Assembly (NCBI GenBank): GCA_003142535.1
Contig: PLMQ01000064.1
Location: 131,568-174,763, forward strand
Direction: 5' to 3'
Length of the DNA: 43,196 nucleotides
Source: Syntrophaceae bacterium
GTDB taxonomy: Bacteria > Desulfobacterota > Syntrophia > Syntrophales > Smithellaceae
The first letter of the stretch is position 1. Each line of letters opens with the position of its first letter. Shown one piece after another: positions 34,032-42,950 of the stretch. The notes below the pieces were generated by a model. That model saw only the letters and a list, made by a program, of their open reading frames with translations. It was not told the DNA's origin and searched no databases. The position numbers and the translations under genes were made by a program.

Positions 34032-35405
34032 TCAAATTATTTCTAATTGAAGAATATTTTTTGTTTTGGGAGTTAATTTGACTCTATCACTTAAATGTAT
34101 ATTTTCTATCCAGATAACCGATTGCTGATCGGCCAGCAACATAACTTCATTTCGTTTCTTTTGAGGAATTTTATGGTCAATAAACAACGATTTCAGCTTT
34201 TGTCTGCCTTGCGTACCGAGTGGCTGAAACCAGTCACCATCTCTCCTATTACGCACTACCAGTGGAAGTTGTATTTTATCCAGATCAAAATAGTCTTTAT
34301 TCTTAACGGTGAAATCAACCTTATCTTTTTTAATCTTTTGAAAACTGATTGTTAATTTCCGTTCCTCGATGAAAATCGTTCCCGGAATTTCGACACGATG
34401 TTCACCGGCAGTCCTGCGGGTAATTTCTCTTCCTTTTTCCAGAATGAGATTTTCATATTCGCGCCTTGCTTCAATGCCGAATGGTAAAGAAATCTTTTTC
34501 CCCGATTCGCAATGCCGCAATAGATGGTTAATTGAATTTATATGTAAAAAAGAAATACCATTTTTTTGCGGACTGAAATCCTCTAAAAGCACCTTCAATA
34601 ATCTCCTCTGAATAGCCACGGGCAGCATACAGAAATATTCTATATTAATAGATATAATATTTTTCTTCTTTTTAATACAGGTTGATTTTAAGGCATTACC
34701 AACACATTCTTTCATGTATTTATTTTCTTCACGGATAATTTCGGCCATTTGCGCCAAAGTTTCAGCAATTTTAGGATTAAATTCCTTTCTTAAATAGGGT
34801 AGAAGATCCAAGCGAATTTTATTACGCAGATGCAATTTGTTTTCATTGGAAATATCTTTACGATATGGAGTTCCGGTGTCTTTTAAAAATGAAATAATTT
34901 CTTCTCGTGTTATTTCAATCAGTGGCCTTATATATTTCCCGTCGCGTAAAGGTAAAATACCTTGTAATCCTTCCGGGCCGCTGCCCCTCAATAGATGAAG
35001 TAATACTGTTTCGGCTTGATCCTGCAAATTATGTCCCAGGGCTATTTTATGGGCATGGTAAGTCCTGGCAACTTCTTCTAAAAATTTGTATCTCTGCTGG
35101 CGATAATAATCTTCCGGAGAAATCCCCTTTTTTATTGACTTAATTTGTATTTTCTTTGTGATGTAAGCCCAACCCAGTTTCTTCGCCAATTTCCGAGAAC
35201 ATATTTCGTCATTATCCGCATCTTTACCACGCAATCCATGATTAAAATGAGCAACAATCAACTGTATCCCCCATTGGGAAACTATTGGGGAAAGGACTAC
35301 TAAAAGCGCTGTGGAATCAGGACCACCCGATAGAGCCACAACAACACGCTCATCGTTTTCGAGTAATCTATATCTTTCTATTGTCTGTATAATTTTTTCA
35401 ATCAT
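34032..35405 (-). CDS. tilS: tRNA(Ile)-lysidine synthetase
   Basis: 457-residue enzyme that converts C34 of the CAU anticodon of minor tRNA-Ile to lysidine. The PP-loop SGGPDS is at residues 26-31, HFNHGLRG follows, and the C-terminal TilS domain (VRNRRDGDWFQPLG) is complete. ATG 35405. It is the first gene of the leftward run to lysC and the ComEA-like gene. A repeat copy lies immediately upstream and may hold or displace its promoter. Confidence 0.94.
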   Translation of the reverse strand: MIEKIIQTIERYRLLENDERVVVALSGGPDSTALLVVLSPIVSQWGIQLIVAHFNHGLRGKDADNDEICSRKLAKKLGWAYITKKIQIKSIKKGISPEDYYRQQRYKFLEEVARTYHAHKIALGHNLQDQAETVLLHLLRGSGPEGLQGILPLRDGKYIRPLIEITREEIISFLKDTGTPYRKDISNENKLHLRNKIRLDLLPYLRKEFNPKIAETLAQMAEIIREENKYMKECVGNALKSTCIKKKKNIISINIEYFCMLPVAIQRRLLKVLLEDFSPQKNGISFLHINSINHLLRHCESGKKISLPFGIEARREYENLILEKGREITRRTAGEHRVEIPGTIFIEERKLTISFQKIKKDKVDFTVKNKDYFDLDKIQLPLVVRNRRDGDWFQPLGTQGRQKLKSLFIDHKIPQKKRNEVMLLADQQSVIWIENIHLSDRVKLTPKTKNILQLEII

Positions 35406-35411
35406 ATCTAA

Positions 35412-35561
35412 TCACTGACATTATATCCCTGCTTACGCGGGATAATTCAACCAGCAAACTTCAGCTTGTGACCTCTTGCCACCTCTTGTGCCCTTTAGGG
35501 TATCAGGTGGTTAGGGTATTAGGTTATATGCTTCGCTTGCGGAATTGGAGTCTCACTAATA
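35412..35561 (+). repeat. Full-size copy of the modular intergenic repeat
   Basis: Blocks in order: CCCTGCTTACGCGGGATAAT (about 35427-35446), the nested palindrome CCACCT...CCCTTTAGGG...AGGTGG (35479-35510), AGGTTATATGCTTCGCTTGC and the end GGAATTGGAGTCTCACTAAT. The same blocks occur in other orders and lengths at 41677-41951 and 42951-43196. The last bases form the stop codon of the HAD phosphatase gene (CTA at 35556, TAG on the minus strand). Confidence 0.8.
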
Positions 35562-36200
35562 AAAGAGTGAATTAATTTCCAAAATGTTTTCACAATAATA
35601 ATCGGCTTTTTCCGCCAGCAGGTCTTCTCGTTTACCCAGTCCGTTTAAAAAAGCACAGCATAATATTCCAGAATTCCTGGCCAAAATAATGTCATTAATA
35701 CCATCACCGATAATAACCGTCTTTTCTCTAGCCGCATTGTATTTATTGAGTAGCCAATCAACCAGGCACCGGTCCGGTTTAATGTAAGGCGTGGAACCTT
35801 CGCCGATAATTTCCACAAAGTGTTGATCAATTTTTAATCCCTTTGCGATGGCAATTGTGAAACTAAAACGTTTGTTAGTTAAAATAACCTTTAACTTCTC
35901 AGCAAAATACTTTAATACATTTTCAATTGCCGGATAGAGTATTGTATTATCTAAAAGGTGCTCACCATAATATTGACTAAAAATTACCATGGCTTCTTCA
36001 TAGCGATGCAAATTGCCTTGTCCCAATGCCCGTTGCATCAGCTTTTTTACACCATCGCCGACAAAATCGATTATTTCCTCGTCAGTTCGTTTATTCAAAC
36101 CAATAGTTTTCAAAGTAAAATTTACAGCATTGGCTAAATCCGCTCCAGATGATACCAGTGTACCGTCAAAATCGAATATCATTAAATCAATTTCTTTCAT
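35556..36200 (-). CDS. HAD-family phosphatase (phosphoglycolate phosphatase-like)
   Basis: 214-residue haloacid dehalogenase-type hydrolase. Motif I DFDGTLVSSG is near residue 10, motif II ILTNKR about 110, the lysine of motif III in YIKPD near 140, and motif IV IGDGINDIILA near 165. A helical cap lies between motifs I and II, as in Gph proteins; substrate not determined. ATG 36200 with GGGTGAG is chosen over TTG 36212. The stop codon falls in the intergenic repeat, so the C-terminal end may have been altered by it. Confidence 0.85.
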   Translation of the reverse strand: MKEIDLMIFDFDGTLVSSGADLANAVNFTLKTIGLNKRTDEEIIDFVGDGVKKLMQRALGQGNLHRYEEAMVIFSQYYGEHLLDNTILYPAIENVLKYFAEKLKVILTNKRFSFTIAIAKGLKIDQHFVEIIGEGSTPYIKPDRCLVDWLLNKYNAAREKTVIIGDGINDIILARNSGILCCAFLNGLGKREDLLAEKADYYCENILEINSLFY

Positions 36201-36281
36201 TATCTCACCCAATATTTATATAGCTAAGTATATCGCTAAATACAAGGTGGACTTTAAAAAGTATTTGACTATTATAGGTGC

Positions 36282-36389
36282 CTGTGTTAATAAGCTTTAC
36301 CGCTTGGATCCTTTTAACTGACTGAGACGGCAACGATAAACACTAAACTGTCTGACAAAGGTCTTCCGTTTGCGGGAGACCTTTTTTTT
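36282..36389 (+). ncRNA. Candidate small RNA with its own terminator
   Basis: About 105 nt on the plus strand lie between a possible -10 (TATTAT, 36270-36275; the -35 is weak) and a good terminator, with no reading frame. Local pairings include AAGC/GCUU (36292-36306) and AGACGG/CUGUCU (36325-36352). I do not recognise a known RNA family. A read of the region as a leader for the next gene fails because the terminator precedes it. Confidence 0.3.
36358..36389 (+). terminator. Rho-independent terminator
   Basis: AAGGTCTTCCG-TTTG-CGGGAGACCTT followed by TTTTTTTT: a stem with one mismatch and a clear U-tract. The plus-strand transcript it ends is not assigned, which supports a small RNA upstream. 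Confidence 0.75.
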
Positions 36390-36390
36390 G

Positions 36391-36540
36391 TAATGAGACT
36401 CCAATCGCGCAAACGAAGTGAAGCGGGATTGGCAAGTCGAATTATCCCGTGAGCATAGCGAATCGGGATCAGTGACACCATAAAGAAACACAGCAGAATT
36501 TGTTAGTTGAACTATCCCACGGAAGCAGTGATTGGGAAAT
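36391..36540 (-). repeat. Reverse-oriented copy of the modular repeat
   Basis: Begins TAATGAGACTCCAATCGCG, the reverse complement of the repeat end ATTGGAGTCTCA, then GGGATTGGCAAGTCGAATTA. Two diverged tandem units follow: GTCGAATTATCCCGTG (about 36437) and GTTGAACTATCCCACG (about 36506). It runs up to the start codon of the next gene at 36542. Confidence 0.7.
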
Positions 36541-36541
36541 T

Positions 36542-37444
36542 ATGAGAAAAAAAATATTTTATAATTTTGCTATTATTGGCCTGGGTATGGTGGGAACAGC
36601 AATTGGCCATTTATTAAAAGAGGCAGGACATGAAATTGTCGCCATATCCGATAAATCAGTTAAATCTTTAAATAATGCCCTGCGCTATACCGGCGGTAAA
36701 ACTTACCTTTCACAACGCAAGTCTATAGCAAATGCTGATTGCATTTTGATTACTACTCCGGATGATTTCATCCTAACGGTATGTGAAGAGATCTCCCATT
36801 CCGAAGCCATTGCAGGAAAATTTGTTTTTCATATGAGTGGCGCGGGAAGCCTTGATCTCCTGGAGCCCGCCAAGAAAGCCGGTGCCTTTATCGCCAGCAT
36901 ACATCCTGTGCAAAGTTTTTCTTCAATTGCAAACGCCATTCAAAGCATTCCGGGCAGCGTATTTGGAATTACTGCTGAAAAAAAAGCCGAAAAACAGGCC
37001 AAAGAAATCGTTGTTGATTTAGGTGGAATTCCCTTTTTTATTTCCCCCCGGCAAAAGCCGCTTTACCATGCTGCCGCCTGCCTTGCATCCAATTATCTTG
37101 TCGCTTTATTATATTCCGTCGAATTAATTTATCAGTCTGTAGGCATTAATGAATCCAATGCGAGGAGGGCATATTTACCCCTGGTTTACGGCACACTAAA
37201 AAATATTGAGAAATCCGGTTCTATTCAGGCGCTGACCGGTCCCATAGCTCGCGGCGACTCAGGAACAGTTCAAAAGCATATCGCCGCGATTAAAGAAACT
37301 TTGCCTCATTTTTTACCTTTGTATTCAACGCTGGGGTTGATTACAAATAACATTGCCCAAAAGAAAGGAACTTTAAATTCCCAACAGGCCAAAATAATCA
37401 ACAAATTTTTAAAAGGAGCTATTGATCATGAGCACTCAAAATAA
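36542..37444 (+). CDS. Rossmann-fold DUF2520 family protein
   Basis: 300 residues. The N-terminal Rossmann domain has the NAD(P)-binding GLGMVG at 13-18, in an arrangement like F420/NADP oxidoreductase and 6-phosphogluconate dehydrogenase folds; the C-terminal all-helical DUF2520 domain ([19 protein letters not shown]) follows. The reaction is unknown. Its end overlaps panB by 17 bp; in other genomes DUF2520 genes often lie beside pantothenate genes, so a role near ketopantoate reduction has been considered, without proof here. ATG 36542 is preferred over a longer frame from 36500 because that part is repeat sequence. Confidence 0.83.
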   Translation: MRKKIFYNFAIIGLGMVGTAIGHLLKEAGHEIVAISDKSVKSLNNALRYTGGKTYLSQRKSIANADCILITTPDDFILTVCEEISHSEAIAGKFVFHMSGAGSLDLLEPAKKAGAFIASIHPVQSFSSIANAIQSIPGSVFGITAEKKAEKQAKEIVVDLGGIPFFISPRQKPLYHAAACLASNYLVALLYSVELIYQSVGINESNARRAYLPLVYGTLKNIEKSGSIQALTGPIARGDSGTVQKHIAAIKETLPHFLPLYSTLGLITNNIAQKKGTLNSQQAKIINKFLKGAIDHEHSK

Positions 37445-38246
37445 AAGCAGCCGTAAAACTATTCTGGATATTAAGAAAATGAAAGAGCTTGGTGAAAAAA
37501 TAACTGTTCTTACCGCCTACGATTATATGACTTCTTCCATTCTGGATGAATGTGGTATTGATATAATTCTGGTAGGCGATTCACTGGGTAACGTAGTTTT
37601 GGGATACGACACTACCTTACCCGTTACTATGGAAGATATGATGCATCATACAAAAGCTGTTTCCCGCGCTGCACAGAACTCCCTTGTAATTGGGGATATG
37701 CCCTTTCTTTCTTATCAAATTTCACCGGAACTTGCATTAGCCAATGCCGGCCGCTTCCTGCAAGAAGCGGGAGCACAGGGGGTAAAACTTGAAGGAGGCA
37801 GAGAATCTGCGGAAATTGTGCGCAAAATCACTTCTGCCGGAATTCCGGTAATGGCTCATATCGGCTTAACGCCGCAGTCAATACATCAACTCGGCGGCTT
37901 CAAGGTTCAAGGCAGAAAAGAAGATGCCGCAATCAAAATAATTGAAGACGCCAGGATACTGGAGGAGGCAGGAGCTTTTTCGATTGTTTTGGAATTGGTT
38001 CCGGAAAAATTAGCTCAGCAAATATCCCAAAATCTCACCATCCCGACAATTGGCATCGGCGCCGGCATATATTGCGACGGACAAGTTCTCGTAATCAACG
38101 ATATGCTGGGAATGTTCGATAAATTTACACCAAAGCACGTAAAGAAATATGCCAATCTAAATGCGGAAATCAGGAAGGCCGTAAACACTTACATTACCGA
38201 TGTGAAAAATTGTTCATTTCCGGATAGCGAACACAGTTTTAAATAG
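37428..38246 (+). CDS. panB: 3-methyl-2-oxobutanoate hydroxymethyltransferase
   Basis: 272-residue cytosolic enzyme making ketopantoate from ketoisovalerate and methylene-tetrahydrofolate, the first committed step to pantothenate and CoA. Signatures: [40 protein letters not shown] and the late [14 protein letters not shown] segment. ATG 37428 follows AAGGAG; a TTG two codons upstream is possible. It overlaps the DUF2520 gene. panC and panD are not in the window. Confidence 0.95.
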   Translation: MSTQNKSSRKTILDIKKMKELGEKITVLTAYDYMTSSILDECGIDIILVGDSLGNVVLGYDTTLPVTMEDMMHHTKAVSRAAQNSLVIGDMPFLSYQISPELALANAGRFLQEAGAQGVKLEGGRESAEIVRKITSAGIPVMAHIGLTPQSIHQLGGFKVQGRKEDAAIKIIEDARILEEAGAFSIVLELVPEKLAQQISQNLTIPTIGIGAGIYCDGQVLVINDMLGMFDKFTPKHVKKYANLNAEIRKAVNTYITDVKNCSFPDSEHSFK

Positions 38247-38256
38247 AAAGAATCGG

Positions 38257-39084
38257 CTAGCGGGACATATTTGCTGACAGATGTTTTAACATCTGACAAT
38301 AGACACCGTGAAGAATTTCCGGCGCGATGATATAATCAGGATGTTTGCTGTAGTGTTCTTCCACAAGGACAGCGGCTGATTTATCAATATCTTTTTCAAT
38401 AATCAATGTCTGTTCAAATTTTGTTTTCAATTCAGCGGTTGCCTTGATGGTTTCCTGCACATAATTCTTTGCTTCACCTTCAATAATATACCCGTAATGG
38501 TCAGCGCCAATGATTTCTATTTTAAATTTATTCATCTTTTCCAGGCTCTGCTGGTATTGAGCAATACTGGAGTTCGCTGCCACAATCAGATCATCTTTAA
38601 AAGGAATTGCAACGGCATCCGAAGGAAACAAAGCCGACATTTGCGGAATATAGGCGGAAATTGAGCAGGAAGAATGTCCCGGCGTTTCGTATATTTCTAT
38701 TTGAATATCACCTAAATCAATCTTTTCACCGTCTTTGAGCGTTGCGCCTCGGACATCATCGCGCCACTCCCAATCCATTCCGACAATTTTATTTTCCGCG
38801 CCGGCAACTCGTTGTGTCACCAGCCTGCTGAATTGATTGATGACATTAATTGCTTTGGGATTGGAAAGCACTGCCCACCCGCGCGCAGATGCATAGACGG
38901 TAATATCCGGGAAATGACGTTGGAAATAAGGAACAATGCCCACATGATCAAAATGCGCATGCAAAATGATCATATGGGCGATGTTTTTTTCATTTATCTG
39001 GAAATTTTTAAACTGGTTGAGAACTTCCGGCAAAATAAAATTCATTCCGGCGCTGATTATGGCAGATGATTTACTTCCTGCCAC
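38257..39084 (-). CDS. Metallo-beta-lactamase-fold hydrolase with damaged or unusual 5' end
   Basis: 275 residues from GTG 39084, with the MBL motif HAHFDHVG and further ligands in TPGHSS and GADHYG. Substrate unknown. The same frame stays open upstream to 39156 and codes a fitting first strand (GKINDRLWLLGTEESCVYLV), but no ATG, GTG or TTG occurs in it. An ATG at 39160 is one base out of frame with it. Either a base is missing or extra near 39155 (assembly error or real mutation), a rare start codon is used, or translation begins at 39084 and lacks the first strand. It lies 16 bp after the parvulin-type gene. Confidence 0.78.
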   Translation of the reverse strand: MAGSKSSAIISAGMNFILPEVLNQFKNFQINEKNIAHMIILHAHFDHVGIVPYFQRHFPDITVYASARGWAVLSNPKAINVINQFSRLVTQRVAGAENKIVGMDWEWRDDVRGATLKDGEKIDLGDIQIEIYETPGHSSCSISAYIPQMSALFPSDAVAIPFKDDLIVAANSSIAQYQQSLEKMNKFKIEIIGADHYGYIIEGEAKNYVQETIKATAELKTKFEQTLIIEKDIDKSAAVLVEEHYSKHPDYIIAPEILHGVYCQMLKHLSANMSR

Positions 39085-39175
39085 TAAATATACACACGAT
39101 TCTTCCGTGCCCAGAAGCCAGAGACGATCGTTTATTTTACCGGCCTTGCGGATTTCTCATCCTTTTATATCAATT

Positions 39176-40216
39176 TTAATAGATAACTATTTTGGCATTT
39201 TCTCTCAATTTCTTTAAAAGAGCACTAAAAGCTTCCGATTGTTTCTTTTGTTCCAGAAAAGCTGCGATTTTACTTTTAACTTCTTCCAGAGAACTTGTCT
39301 TTGATGGATTTTTTTCTAATACCTGAATTACATGATAGCCATATTCGGTTGTTACTACCGGTCCAATTACATTTTTTTCCTGCGAAAAAGCAGCGTCTTC
39401 AAAAGGTTTGACCGTTTGTCCTTTTTTAATTAAACCCAGATCACCGCCATTCTCTTTACTGGGACAATCGGAATTTTTCTTGGCAACTTCGGCGAAATTT
39501 GCCCCGTCCAATAATTGCTTACGCAGGCCTTCTATTTTTGCCTTCTTTTCCGCTTTTACTTTTTCATCATCACCTTCAGCCAACGTCACCAGAATATGCC
39601 GCACATGCACATTTTCCGGCATAATAAATTTATCCTTATTTTCATCATAAAATTTGCTGATCTCTTTTGGCGATGGCTTAGCTTTTTTACCCATATCCTG
39701 TAATACTAGTTTTTTCACTTTGATGCCTAAAATAATATCATCTTTGCTAATTTTGTTTTCCTTGAGAAAAGCATCCAATTTTTTATCGGGGGGAAGATTG
39801 GCCGCTATTTGATCGGTTGTTATTTTAATTTCATTTTCCGTAGCTGCAACTTTTCTTTTAGCAACTTCGTTGGTCATAAGAGTGCGCATGATAAACTCTT
39901 CAACCATCTGCTTTTTCATATTAGCCCGAACTTCTGTAACCTTATCGGCGGGTATCTTATCTTTGAACGTATTTAGTTTTTCTTTTATATCCTTTTCAAT
40001 TGTTGATTTTTTTAAAACATTCCCATCAACACTGACAGCAATATCATTAGTACCGGCTTGCTTTACGGCACTCGCCACCGGAGCAACCGAACCGGCAGCA
40101 ATGGTTGAACTCTGATCGTCCTTCTTCTTTTCCTCACTGTTACCACAACTTGCCGGAAAAACACATATAACCAGTATGAAGACAAATAACAGATATTTAT
40201 TTATTAGCTTATTCAT
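39176..40216 (-). CDS. Parvulin-type peptidyl-prolyl isomerase lipoprotein
   Basis: 346 residues, SurA/PrsA-like chaperone predicted to be anchored as a lipoprotein: signal NKYLLFVFILVICVF and Cys24 in FPASC. A SurA_N-like helical region (about 60-180) precedes one parvulin domain (about 190-300; VHVRHILV, ENGGDLGLIKKG, TEYGYHVIQV). ATG 40216 with GGAGGA is chosen over a longer frame from 40270. It likely helps fold outer-membrane or periplasmic proteins. Confidence 0.88.
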   Translation of the reverse strand: MNKLINKYLLFVFILVICVFPASCGNSEEKKKDDQSSTIAAGSVAPVASAVKQAGTNDIAVSVDGNVLKKSTIEKDIKEKLNTFKDKIPADKVTEVRANMKKQMVEEFIMRTLMTNEVAKRKVAATENEIKITTDQIAANLPPDKKLDAFLKENKISKDDIILGIKVKKLVLQDMGKKAKPSPKEISKFYDENKDKFIMPENVHVRHILVTLAEGDDEKVKAEKKAKIEGLRKQLLDGANFAEVAKKNSDCPSKENGGDLGLIKKGQTVKPFEDAAFSQEKNVIGPVVTTEYGYHVIQVLEKNPSKTSSLEEVKSKIAAFLEQKKQSEAFSALLKKLRENAKIVIY

Positions 40217-40312
40217 TAATTTCCTCCAGTAATTATTGACGATTGATTTTGTGTTTTGACCTATATTCAAAATAAACTACTACGTCAAGAAGATTATCCT
40301 GATTCTATATAA

Positions 40313-41647
40313 TTATGTTATTTTGCGTATGTGTTGCAGAATATTTTTCTGTCCCTCTAAATCAGGGTCATTACCGTATTTGTGTTCGCTCATTCCCAAC
40401 TTGTTTAAAATTTCATTCACAGCGGTAAACATATTAATCGGCGCATAAACTTCTTTGGACATATAATTGATTAATTTAAGTGTTTTAAAACCGTCAAACC
40501 AATCGTTAAATTGCCGGATCATTACTTTTTCGTCTTTCACATTTTTTCTGATCCGCGACCAAACAGCGGCAAAATCGCTCTTGATTAAAAAAGATTCGAG
40601 GATGGGATCAATAAGCCTAGCTTTTGTTAAGATATCTGATTCATTATAATTGAATGGCGTGCGCATAATTTCTAACCATACAGCCAATATTTCAAATATC
40701 CGCGGATTGTATAAAAGATATTCATCATGAGTACCGGCAAGAAATCTTTGTATTCTTTTTCCGGTGCCAAAGGGAACACGCTGTGAAGGGCGAGCCGAGG
40801 GATAAACACATGTTTGCTTATTGTAACCGATTTTGCCAATTTTCGCCAATTTATTGAGAAAATAAAAATCTTCACCGGCATCCCGTCTGTTCATGCCCCG
40901 TACTTCCAGATAGGCATCTGCAGAACAGCTCATTGTGGAACCTATGGAATGAAAGGCGTAAGGCGAGTTTGCGTATTTCAATCCCAGTACCCAGTAGCGT
41001 AAAAAAATCTCATAGCAGTAAATGGCCGCCATTTCTTCAGGAATTATCGGTTCCTGATGTTCATAAGCTACGACTGCCGATTTTATATTTCCGGTAAAAT
41101 AATTTTTTACTGAACTTAAATAATTGCTCTGGACTAATGTATCGGCATCGAGATTTATAATTATTTTCTTTGACGTCGAACAATTTCTGATTACATTAAG
41201 AGCGGCATCCATTCCAATTTTCCTGGCCATTCCTACGCCACCGGCGTTTTCCAGCATTTCATGACCTTCCGACGATGCATCAATGAAGCCAATTCTTAAA
41301 CGAGTATCGGCTATAATCTGCAATGTTTTATTTAATTCTTTAGCAAATTTAAAAATCCTTTTGCCCACTAACGCTGACAGATATTCGATGGTTTGCCTGT
41401 TATTCGTCTTTATTTCAGTTGCAGCCCTCTTTTTATTATTGATTACGCATAAAATAAGCGTGCCTTCCAATGATGAATTATCGTTTTGGGCAAGCGATGT
41501 CAGTGTTGAAAAGAGCATTTCCTTTTCCGCGTAAGCGGGTATAACGACGATCTGCGAAATATTTTCTTTATTATCAGTGATTATTTTCCATTTTTCACTG
41601 ACTGTTGAATTATTTATATAATGATCAATTGAGGAAGGTTTTTTCAT
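40313..41647 (-). CDS. Family 2-like glycosyltransferase
   Basis: 444 residues, no signal peptide or membrane helix. A GT-A fold is suggested by IVVIPAYAEKEMLFSTLTSL near the N-terminus and the DxD-type motif D167-A-D169 in IINLDADTLV, and by GEDFYFLNKLAKIGKI (an acidic ED as in family 2 enzymes). The C-terminal 150 residues are not recognised. Sugar and acceptor unknown. It stands alone, with repeats upstream and the parvulin-type gene 97 bp downstream. Confidence 0.72.
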   Translation of the reverse strand: MKKPSSIDHYINNSTVSEKWKIITDNKENISQIVVIPAYAEKEMLFSTLTSLAQNDNSSLEGTLILCVINNKKRAATEIKTNNRQTIEYLSALVGKRIFKFAKELNKTLQIIADTRLRIGFIDASSEGHEMLENAGGVGMARKIGMDAALNVIRNCSTSKKIIINLDADTLVQSNYLSSVKNYFTGNIKSAVVAYEHQEPIIPEEMAAIYCYEIFLRYWVLGLKYANSPYAFHSIGSTMSCSADAYLEVRGMNRRDAGEDFYFLNKLAKIGKIGYNKQTCVYPSARPSQRVPFGTGKRIQRFLAGTHDEYLLYNPRIFEILAVWLEIMRTPFNYNESDILTKARLIDPILESFLIKSDFAAVWSRIRKNVKDEKVMIRQFNDWFDGFKTLKLINYMSKEVYAPINMFTAVNEILNKLGMSEHKYGNDPDLEGQKNILQHIRKIT

Positions 41648-41676
41648 TGAAGATATTTAATAAGGCTTTCTTTTAA

Positions 41677-41951
41677 TCACGGGAACTCCAAAGCAAACTT
41701 TGGAAACTCATTCGCGAGCTCGCTGCGGTGTATTATACCCTCCGCTGCGCGGGATAATTCGACCTGCAAGATTCGGTGCACTTTGTTTCCGAATCTTGGG
41801 TCTCATTACAACTTACCTATTCCGACTTGTGACCTCGCATGACCTCTTGCCACCTCTTGTGCCCTTTAGGGTATCAGGTGGTTAGGTTATTAGGTTACTT
41901 GTGACCTTCAGGTTATACGCTTTGCTTTTGGAATAGGAGTTTCAACAATAA
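41677..41951 (+). repeat. Longest internal copy of the modular intergenic repeat
   Basis: Opens with TCACGGGAACTCCAAAGC and a hairpin TCCAAAG-CAAA-CTTTGGA, the palindrome GCGAGCTCGC, and CGCTGCGCGGGATAATTCGA. It then has the nested palindrome CCACCT...CCCTTTAGGG...AGGTGG (41850-41881), TGACCTTCAGGTTA and the end GGAATAGGAGTTTCAACAAT. The last part encodes the C-terminus of miaA on the minus strand. Confidence 0.8.
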
Positions 41952-42827
41952 ATTATAATCATCTCCCCCGATCCAATTAATCCTAATGCCTTTTCTTTCC
42001 ATGCGCCTAAACCAGGTTTCCTGTCGTTTGGCAAATTGATGGATGCTCGTGTTTAATTTTAAAAACATTTCACTGTAATCAATTTTCCCTTGCAAATATT
42101 GAGCAATATACCGATATTCTAAACCAAAACTATCAAGGCGTTCCCATTTTAATCCCGACAACTGCAGAGATTTTACCTCAGCAATCATTCCGTTTTCCAA
42201 TCTTTCTTTTAACCTTGCGGTAATTCGCTTCCGCAGTATGGATCTTTCCCAATGGATACCGAATACGGCAGCGTCAATGAGGGGCTTGGCGATATCTGCG
42301 GCTGAACCTGCTTTGCGTGCTCTTTCTATTTCTATGGCCCTGATTAATCTATTTTTATCTTCACAATCTGTTTTATTATGCAGTTGCGGCTTTAATTCCA
42401 AGAGTGTTTCCCTCAACTCATCTATTGATTTTGTTTTTAACATTCCCCTGAATTCTGTATCCGGAAAAGCCGGTGACAGCTGATAGCCGAGGAGAATTGA
42501 CTCCAGGTAAAGCCCCGTCCCGCCGACCAGGACAGGTATTTTGTTTTTTCGAATAATTTTTATATAAACTTCATAAAATTTTTTTTGGTATTCAAACAGA
42601 TTGAATTCTTCATCAGGATTGATAATATCAATTAAATGATAGGGGATACACTTTCCTTCTACATTATATTCGCTTAAATCTTTACCCGTGCCAATATTCA
42701 TGCCTCTATATACTTGACGCGAATCGGCCGAGATTGTTTCAGAGTTTAAATCATGTGCCAACTGCGCTGCCATTCTTGTTTTTCCTGATGCCGTCGGTCC
42801 TAAAATAACGATAAGATTTTTTGCCAT
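41913..42827 (-). CDS. miaA: tRNA dimethylallyltransferase
   Basis: 304-residue enzyme adding a dimethylallyl group to A37 of tRNAs reading UNN codons. Walker A GPTASGKT is at 10-17, ISADSRQVYRGMNIGTGK and PVLVGGTGLYL follow, and QFAKRQETWFRR lies near the C-terminus. The last roughly 11 residues (LLKLLFQKQSV) and the stop codon are written in the intergenic repeat, so the original 3' end has been replaced or extended; they are beyond the conserved core and should not matter for activity. Confidence 0.94.
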   Translation of the reverse strand: MAKNLIVILGPTASGKTRMAAQLAHDLNSETISADSRQVYRGMNIGTGKDLSEYNVEGKCIPYHLIDIINPDEEFNLFEYQKKFYEVYIKIIRKNKIPVLVGGTGLYLESILLGYQLSPAFPDTEFRGMLKTKSIDELRETLLELKPQLHNKTDCEDKNRLIRAIEIERARKAGSAADIAKPLIDAAVFGIHWERSILRKRITARLKERLENGMIAEVKSLQLSGLKWERLDSFGLEYRYIAQYLQGKIDYSEMFLKLNTSIHQFAKRQETWFRRMERKGIRINWIGGDDYNLLLKLLFQKQSV

Positions 42828-42950
42828 TTTTATTGCCTTGAAATTATCCGTCTTTGCGTGTAATCAAGCACACCTTTACTATAAACATCAACTTTTTGCC
42901 ATTATTGATGATGCTGCAAAAAGTTGTAATATTCGACAAATCATCGGCAA

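Noticed and set aside
36278-36345. TPP riboswitch (GGTGCC and CTGAGA words seen)
   Set aside because: The conserved ACCTGAT...GGATAATGCCAGCG part is absent and no thiamine gene follows.
41820-41940. Repeated GTGACCT/CTTGCCACCT units considered as a CRISPR array
   Set aside because: Units are irregular in length, there are no unique spacers of constant size, and no cas gene is present.
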